64,000 bases of DNA from NCBI GenBank assembly GCA_039192165.1, contig JBCCXD010000007.1, positions 62,001 through 126,000 of the forward strand. The letters run 5' to 3'. The DNA is from Dinoroseobacter sp039192165. GTDB lineage: Bacteria > Pseudomonadota > Alphaproteobacteria > Rhodobacterales > Rhodobacteraceae. A program made the translations under genes and the position numbers. The notes under the pieces are model-generated. The model had not been told where the DNA came from. It did no database searches and was given only the letters and a program-made list of their open reading frames with translations. Shown piece after piece: positions 60,917 through 64,000 of this stretch; position 1 is the stretch's first letter; each line of letters opens with the position of its first letter.

Positions 60917-61348
60917 ATGCCTGTTTTCTTTTGCAAACGTCTCTTCGTGATATTCTGTGCATTGACGCTCGTTTCGCCCGTGGTCCCAGCCTTTGCATCG
61001 TCCGAGTTTTTGGCAAGAAACAAGCAGCGTGTTGCGGCGACGACGGTCGATGGCGCAATGATGGAGGTTTTCTCGACCGCTGGCGCCAGCGCGCCCGGCT
61101 ATTTCTGTGCTGCGGCTGACTATGCCATTCGCAGATTGGGCGCGAACTGGTCGGATCGCGTAGTGGTGATAAGGCCTGAGGCACAAAGCGCGACGCGGCC
61201 GGAGTTTCGCAGCGTGTTGTTTTCAGTGCGCCCGTGGCAGGACGACCGGGCGTCAACGGCTCCGTTTCTCATGAGTGTGGGGGTTGCGGGTGTAGAGTAT
61301 ACCAACACGCATTCTTTAAACCGGTGCAATCTCTCGCGCTTTTTCTGA
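60917..61348 (+). CDS. Small secreted protein, tandem paralog 2 of 3
   Basis: A 143-residue exported protein closely related to the first: FLARNKQRVAATTVDGAMME, YFCAAADYAIRRL (Cys64), SDRVVVIRPEAQSATRP, VLFSVRPWQD and NRC (Cys137). The signal peptide covers about residues 1-28 (cleavage near AFA-SSE). A textbook ribosome site, AAGGAGGGA, sits just before the ATG, so this copy is surely translated. The first and second copies share the LARNK-RV start and the FCAAADYA block nearly identically, which indicates recent duplication. Cys64 to Cys137 spacing is again 73. Confidence 0.78.
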   Translation: MPVFFCKRLFVIFCALTLVSPVVPAFASSEFLARNKQRVAATTVDGAMMEVFSTAGASAPGYFCAAADYAIRRLGANWSDRVVVIRPEAQSATRPEFRSVLFSVRPWQDDRASTAPFLMSVGVAGVEYTNTHSLNRCNLSRFF

Positions 61349-61400
61349 AAAGAGATGTCGCGAAGTTCCAAGTGTTGATGACAATGACCCGGAGGCAGAG

Positions 61401-61835
61401 ATGTCTGACAGATTTCTGACAGTGCTGGTGATGCTGGCGCTGGTTGCAGGGGCGCTGTATCTTCTGAGGGATCGTATCCCCAGTCCCAACGTCAGCCGTG
61501 AACGACCTTTTTTTTCCTCGACTGGTCAGCGCGTCTTGCCTTCTATCGACGGCAGCCCGACCTTCGAGGTGCTGTCTCAACCGGGTATGGCGGGGCCTCA
61601 GTATTTCTGTGCTGCCGCCGAATACGCCAGGAGCGTTCTCCGGGCCGATATGAGCGACGTGCTTGTAACACTGACGCCGGAGGCACGGAGCGAGAGCAGC
61701 CCGGATCATCGCGGCGTTTTGTTCGAACTGCGACCGGCGTCAGAAATAGGCAGCACACAGGCCGGAATTGTCATTGACTTGTCACAGCCCGGTCAAAGCC
61801 GCTCGATCACGATCGCGATGACTTTCTGCCGCTAG
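61401..61835 (+). CDS. Small membrane-anchored/secreted protein, tandem paralog 3 of 3
   Basis: A 144-residue member of the same set, more divergent: GQRVLPSIDGSPTFEVLSQ, QYFCAAAEYARSVL (Cys70), SDVLVTLTPEARSESS, VLFELRPAS and the terminal TFC (Cys143). The Cys spacing is again 73. The N terminus has a hydrophobic helix (about 5-23) without an obvious signal-peptidase site, so it may remain anchored rather than be released. CCCGGAGGCAGAG provides a ribosome site. It ends the three-gene array; yjbQ follows 26 bp later. Confidence 0.72.
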   Translation: MSDRFLTVLVMLALVAGALYLLRDRIPSPNVSRERPFFSSTGQRVLPSIDGSPTFEVLSQPGMAGPQYFCAAAEYARSVLRADMSDVLVTLTPEARSESSPDHRGVLFELRPASEIGSTQAGIVIDLSQPGQSRSITIAMTFCR

Positions 61836-61861
61836 ACAATCAGAAAGAGCTTCGTTCGCAC

Positions 61862-62284
61862 ATGGCGCAGCACATCCTCACATGCCAGACTTCGGGGCCG
61901 GGGCTTTACGAGATCACGCAACAGGTGGCGTCCTTTCTGCCCCCTGGCGACGGGCTGTTGACCCTGATGATCCGCCACACGTCGGCAAGCCTGCTCATCC
62001 AGGAAAACGCGGATCCCGAAGTGCGCACGGATCTCTCAGCGTTCTTGCACCGGCTTGTGCCGCCGTCGAGTGATCCCAGCATGTCATATCTGACCCATAC
62101 CTATGAGGGGCCGGATGACATGCCTGCGCATATCAAAGCTGCTCTGCTTCCGGTCAACTTGCAAATTCCCGTGCAAGCCGGGCGCATGCATCTTGGAACT
62201 TGGCAGGGAATCTATGTGGTCGAGCACAGAACACGACCACACACTCGGTCGATTGTCCTGCATTTCAGCCCCGAACCGGAATAA
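61862..62284 (+). CDS. yjbQ: YjbQ/UPF0047 family protein
   Basis: A 140-residue YjbQ protein. The family signature is visible: GDGLLTLMIRHTSASLLIQE, NADPEVRTDLSAFLHRLVP, SMSYLTHTYEGPDDMPAHIKAAL and MHLGTWQGIYVVEHRTRPH. Members have been reported to have weak thiamine-phosphate synthase activity, but this remains debatable. In that light the presence of a thiamine operon in the same window is suggestive but not proof of linkage. It lies between the three-paralog array and nrdR. Confidence 0.88.
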   Translation: MAQHILTCQTSGPGLYEITQQVASFLPPGDGLLTLMIRHTSASLLIQENADPEVRTDLSAFLHRLVPPSSDPSMSYLTHTYEGPDDMPAHIKAALLPVNLQIPVQAGRMHLGTWQGIYVVEHRTRPHTRSIVLHFSPEPE

Positions 62285-62369
62285 TGTGCCCTTCCTGTCG
62301 CAACAAGCTGTGGCACAAATTCTCCTCTACCCAAGGTTTTGGCACTCCCCTATAGTCAAAGTGTCCGAA

Positions 62370-62383
62370 GGGGCGAGAGCCCC
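62370..62383 (+). promoter_or_regulatory. GNRA-type hairpin in the nrdR leader
   Basis: GGGGC and GCCCC (62370-62374 and 62379-62383) pair perfectly around a GAGA tetraloop, a stable RNA hairpin about 35 bp before the nrdR ATG. It could affect nrdR mRNA stability or translation. No NrdR-box or known riboswitch was recognised here. Confidence 0.35.
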
Positions 62384-62417
62384 CAATAAAACTCACAAGG
62401 ACCGAGGAGAGGGGCTT

Positions 62418-62885
62418 ATGCGCTGCCCGTTTTGCGGAAATGTCGACACGCAAGTGAAGGACTCACGGCCGGCAGAAGATCACGTCGCGATCCGCCGGCG
62501 TCGTTTTTGTCCGGCATGCGGTGGGCGCTTCACCACCTACGAACGTGTTCAGCTTAGGGACCTCGTAGTCATTAAGACCAACGGCAAGCGCGAAGACTTT
62601 GACCGAGCCAAACTGGAGCGTTCCATCCGGATCGCAATGCAGAAGCGTCCGGTTGAGCCAGAGCGGTTGGATCAGATGATTTCCGGAATTGTGCGCCGGC
62701 TTGAATCGATGGGGGACACCGACATCCCTTCCAAGGTGATTGGCGAGATCGTGATGGAGGCTCTGGCGCGCATCGACACCGTTGGCTATGTGCGTTTCGC
62801 CAGCGTCTACAAAAACTTCCAGGCTGCCGACGACTTTGAAGAGTTTGTCGCGGAATTGCGGCCTCCGGCCCCCAAGGATGGCTAA
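62418..62885 (+). CDS. nrdR: Transcriptional repressor NrdR
   Basis: Zinc-ribbon and ATP-cone repressor that senses dATP/ATP and controls ribonucleotide reductase genes. The 155-residue protein has CPFCGNVDTQVKDSRPAED and FCPACGGRFTTYERVQL (the zinc ribbon), then the ATP-cone VVIKTNGKREDFDRAKLERS. ATG 62418 is chosen because AGGAGAGGGG lies just before it and the family begins MRCPFCGN. Its end overlaps the ribD start by 8 bp, a common nrdR-ribD arrangement. Confidence 0.97.
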   Translation: MRCPFCGNVDTQVKDSRPAEDHVAIRRRRFCPACGGRFTTYERVQLRDLVVIKTNGKREDFDRAKLERSIRIAMQKRPVEPERLDQMISGIVRRLESMGDTDIPSKVIGEIVMEALARIDTVGYVRFASVYKNFQAADDFEEFVAELRPPAPKDG

Positions 62886-63987
62886 GCCGAGCGACGAGAC
62901 CGATCTTCGATGGATGCTGGTGGCGCTGACACTGGGGCGGCGTGGACAGGGAAACTGTTGGCCAAACCCGGCGGTCGGCTGCGTGATTGTCAAATCGGAC
63001 CGGGTAATCGGCCGAGGATGGACGCAACCTGGGGGTCGCCCGCACGCAGAGGCCATGGCGCTGGCCCAAGCCGGGGCCGCAGCTCGTGACGCAACGGCCT
63101 ATGTAACTCTTGAGCCTTGCGCCCATCAAGGCCAGACGCCGCCCTGCGCCGGGGCTCTGATTGATGCCGGTATTGCACGGGTCGTAACAGCGATTGAAGA
63201 TCCTGATCCGAGGGTGAATGGCGGCGGTCATGCAATGCTTCGCGCGGCCGGCATTCAAGTTGACACCGGAGTTTGCGCTGCCGAAGCCGCCTGGGATCAC
63301 TCGGGCTTTCTGAGCAGGGTCCGGCGTGGGCGACCAGTGATTACGCTAAAGCTGGCCATGAGCCTCGACGGCAAGATTGCAACCGCAACTGGCGAGAGCA
63401 AATGGATTACTGGCCCGGATGCCCGCAAGATGGGTCATGCGCTGCGGGCGCGCCACGATGCAGTTCTGATCGGGTCGGGTACAGCGCGGGCAGATGATCC
63501 GACACTGACTGTGCGGGGACTAGGGGCGAAAGCACAACCCGTTCGAATTGTCGTTAGCGATGGGCTGGATCTGCCTGTGCCTTCAAATCTGACCCAAACA
63601 ACATCTCAAGCGCAGTTATGGGTGGTCCACAGCGCAGCCGCAAATCCCGAACGTGCGCGCGTTTTGGAGGCAGCCGGAGCCCGCCTGTTCGAAGTTCCCG
63701 AGGTCGAAGGAACGCGTGATCTGAATGCTGTACTGGCTGTTTTGGGCGAGGCCGGGTTGAACCGTATTTACTGCGAAGGTGGTGGCACGTTGGCGGCGAG
63801 CTTCTTGCGAAGCGGGCTGGTCGATGAGCTTGCAATTTTCACTGCGGGTTTCGCCATCGGGGCAGAGGGGCGCGCGGGCGTTTCTGAGCTGAACCTTAAA
63901 GGGCTGACGGACGCAAAGCGCTTCCACCTCCTCACGCAACGTGCAGTGGGGCCTGATCTCTTTTCACACTGGGTCCGTAATCCCTAG
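62878..63987 (+). CDS. ribD: Bifunctional riboflavin deaminase/reductase RibD
   Basis: Second and third steps of riboflavin synthesis: deamination of the pyrimidine intermediate, then NADPH reduction of its ribosyl chain. The 369-residue protein has the deaminase zinc site HAEAMALAQ and PCAHQGQTPPCAGALIDAG in the N-terminal half. The reductase domain (about 155-365) has ITLKLAMSLDGKIATATGES and RIYCEGGGTLAASFL. The ATG at 62878 overlaps nrdR by 8 bp, suggesting coupling. The next gene, outside the window, is likely riboflavin synthase (ribE). No FMN riboswitch is in the window. Confidence 0.95.
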   Translation: MAKPSDETDLRWMLVALTLGRRGQGNCWPNPAVGCVIVKSDRVIGRGWTQPGGRPHAEAMALAQAGAAARDATAYVTLEPCAHQGQTPPCAGALIDAGIARVVTAIEDPDPRVNGGGHAMLRAAGIQVDTGVCAAEAAWDHSGFLSRVRRGRPVITLKLAMSLDGKIATATGESKWITGPDARKMGHALRARHDAVLIGSGTARADDPTLTVRGLGAKAQPVRIVVSDGLDLPVPSNLTQTTSQAQLWVVHSAAANPERARVLEAAGARLFEVPEVEGTRDLNAVLAVLGEAGLNRIYCEGGGTLAASFLRSGLVDELAIFTAGFAIGAEGRAGVSELNLKGLTDAKRFHLLTQRAVGPDLFSHWVRNP

Positions 63988-64000
63988 CGCCAAAGGTCGC

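Noticed and set aside
62285..62417. NrdR box or FMN riboswitch before nrdR-ribD
   Set aside because: No ACACWATATATTGTGT-type box and none of the conserved RFN-element segments are present; only a short GNRA hairpin.
1..64000. CRISPR arrays, insertion sequences or prophage
   Set aside because: No regularly spaced repeats, transposase, integrase or phage structural genes were recognised on either strand.

Overview
The window is chromosomal DNA from an alphaproteobacterium, most likely a marine Rhodobacteraceae (Roseobacter-group) member. Supporting traits are moderately high GC, dense ATGA-overlapped operons, a SAM-II riboswitch before metZ, the soxDAG sarcosine oxidase order, ctaD followed by a DUF2244 gene, a CtrA-type TTAA-N7-TTAA box, and a small membrane-anchored protein wedged between glyQ and glyS. 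Species cannot be told from the sequence. No insertion sequence, prophage, CRISPR array or rRNA operon was seen; there is one tRNA gene.

Layout. 1-10.7 kb: 3' part of recN, a ClC channel, folE2, metZ behind a SAM-II riboswitch, an alpha/beta hydrolase, a glutathione transferase, a TrkH potassium transporter, and a secreted trypsin-fold protein that has lost catalytic residues. 10.8-22.2 kb: glyQ, an inverted marC, a DUF6446-type protein, glyS, a PpdK-like protein with an eroded ATP-grasp half, a SleB hydrolase, the folB-folP-glmM operon and a 46-residue membrane peptide. 22.3-29.9 kb: ilvC (with a clear terminator) and an EamA exporter, diverging from two Lrp-family regulators, then a cupin, a class V aminotransferase, a UbiH-type hydroxylase, a small membrane protein, a HAD phosphatase and a GntR regulator. 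30-38.5 kb: a membrane GT2 glycosyltransferase with a CtrA box, carA, yqeY, a 365-bp gap with a candidate CRP-controlled small RNA, a Crp-family regulator, DUF2244-ctaD, a methyltransferase and lipB. 38.6-40.4 kb: tRNA-Leu(GAG), a sulfotransferase-like gene and a TRIC-type channel.

40.4-48 kb is a leftward thiamine operon behind a TPP riboswitch: thiD-thiO-thiS-thiG-thiE-thiF, then a ThiY-like binding protein, TenA, an ABC ATPase and an ABC permease. It makes the thiazole moiety and couples it to HMP pyrophosphate, and it appears to import and salvage pyrimidine precursors; no thiC is present here. 48-56.2 kb: an RND efflux pair and the sarcosine oxidase genes soxD-soxA-soxG without soxB. 56.2-64 kb: dnaG, rpoD, three tandem paralogous small secreted proteins, yjbQ, nrdR and ribD.

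The best candidates for something undescribed are the three tandem secreted paralogs at 60.4-61.8 kb, which share a Cys pair exactly 73 residues apart, and the CRP box/-10/hairpin arrangement in the convergent gap at 33.7-34.1 kb. Also notable are the pseudo-protease at 9-10.7 kb, the PpdK-like protein without a recognisable ATP-grasp site, the FolB protein with an unexplained C-terminal half, and the soxB-less sarcosine oxidase locus.
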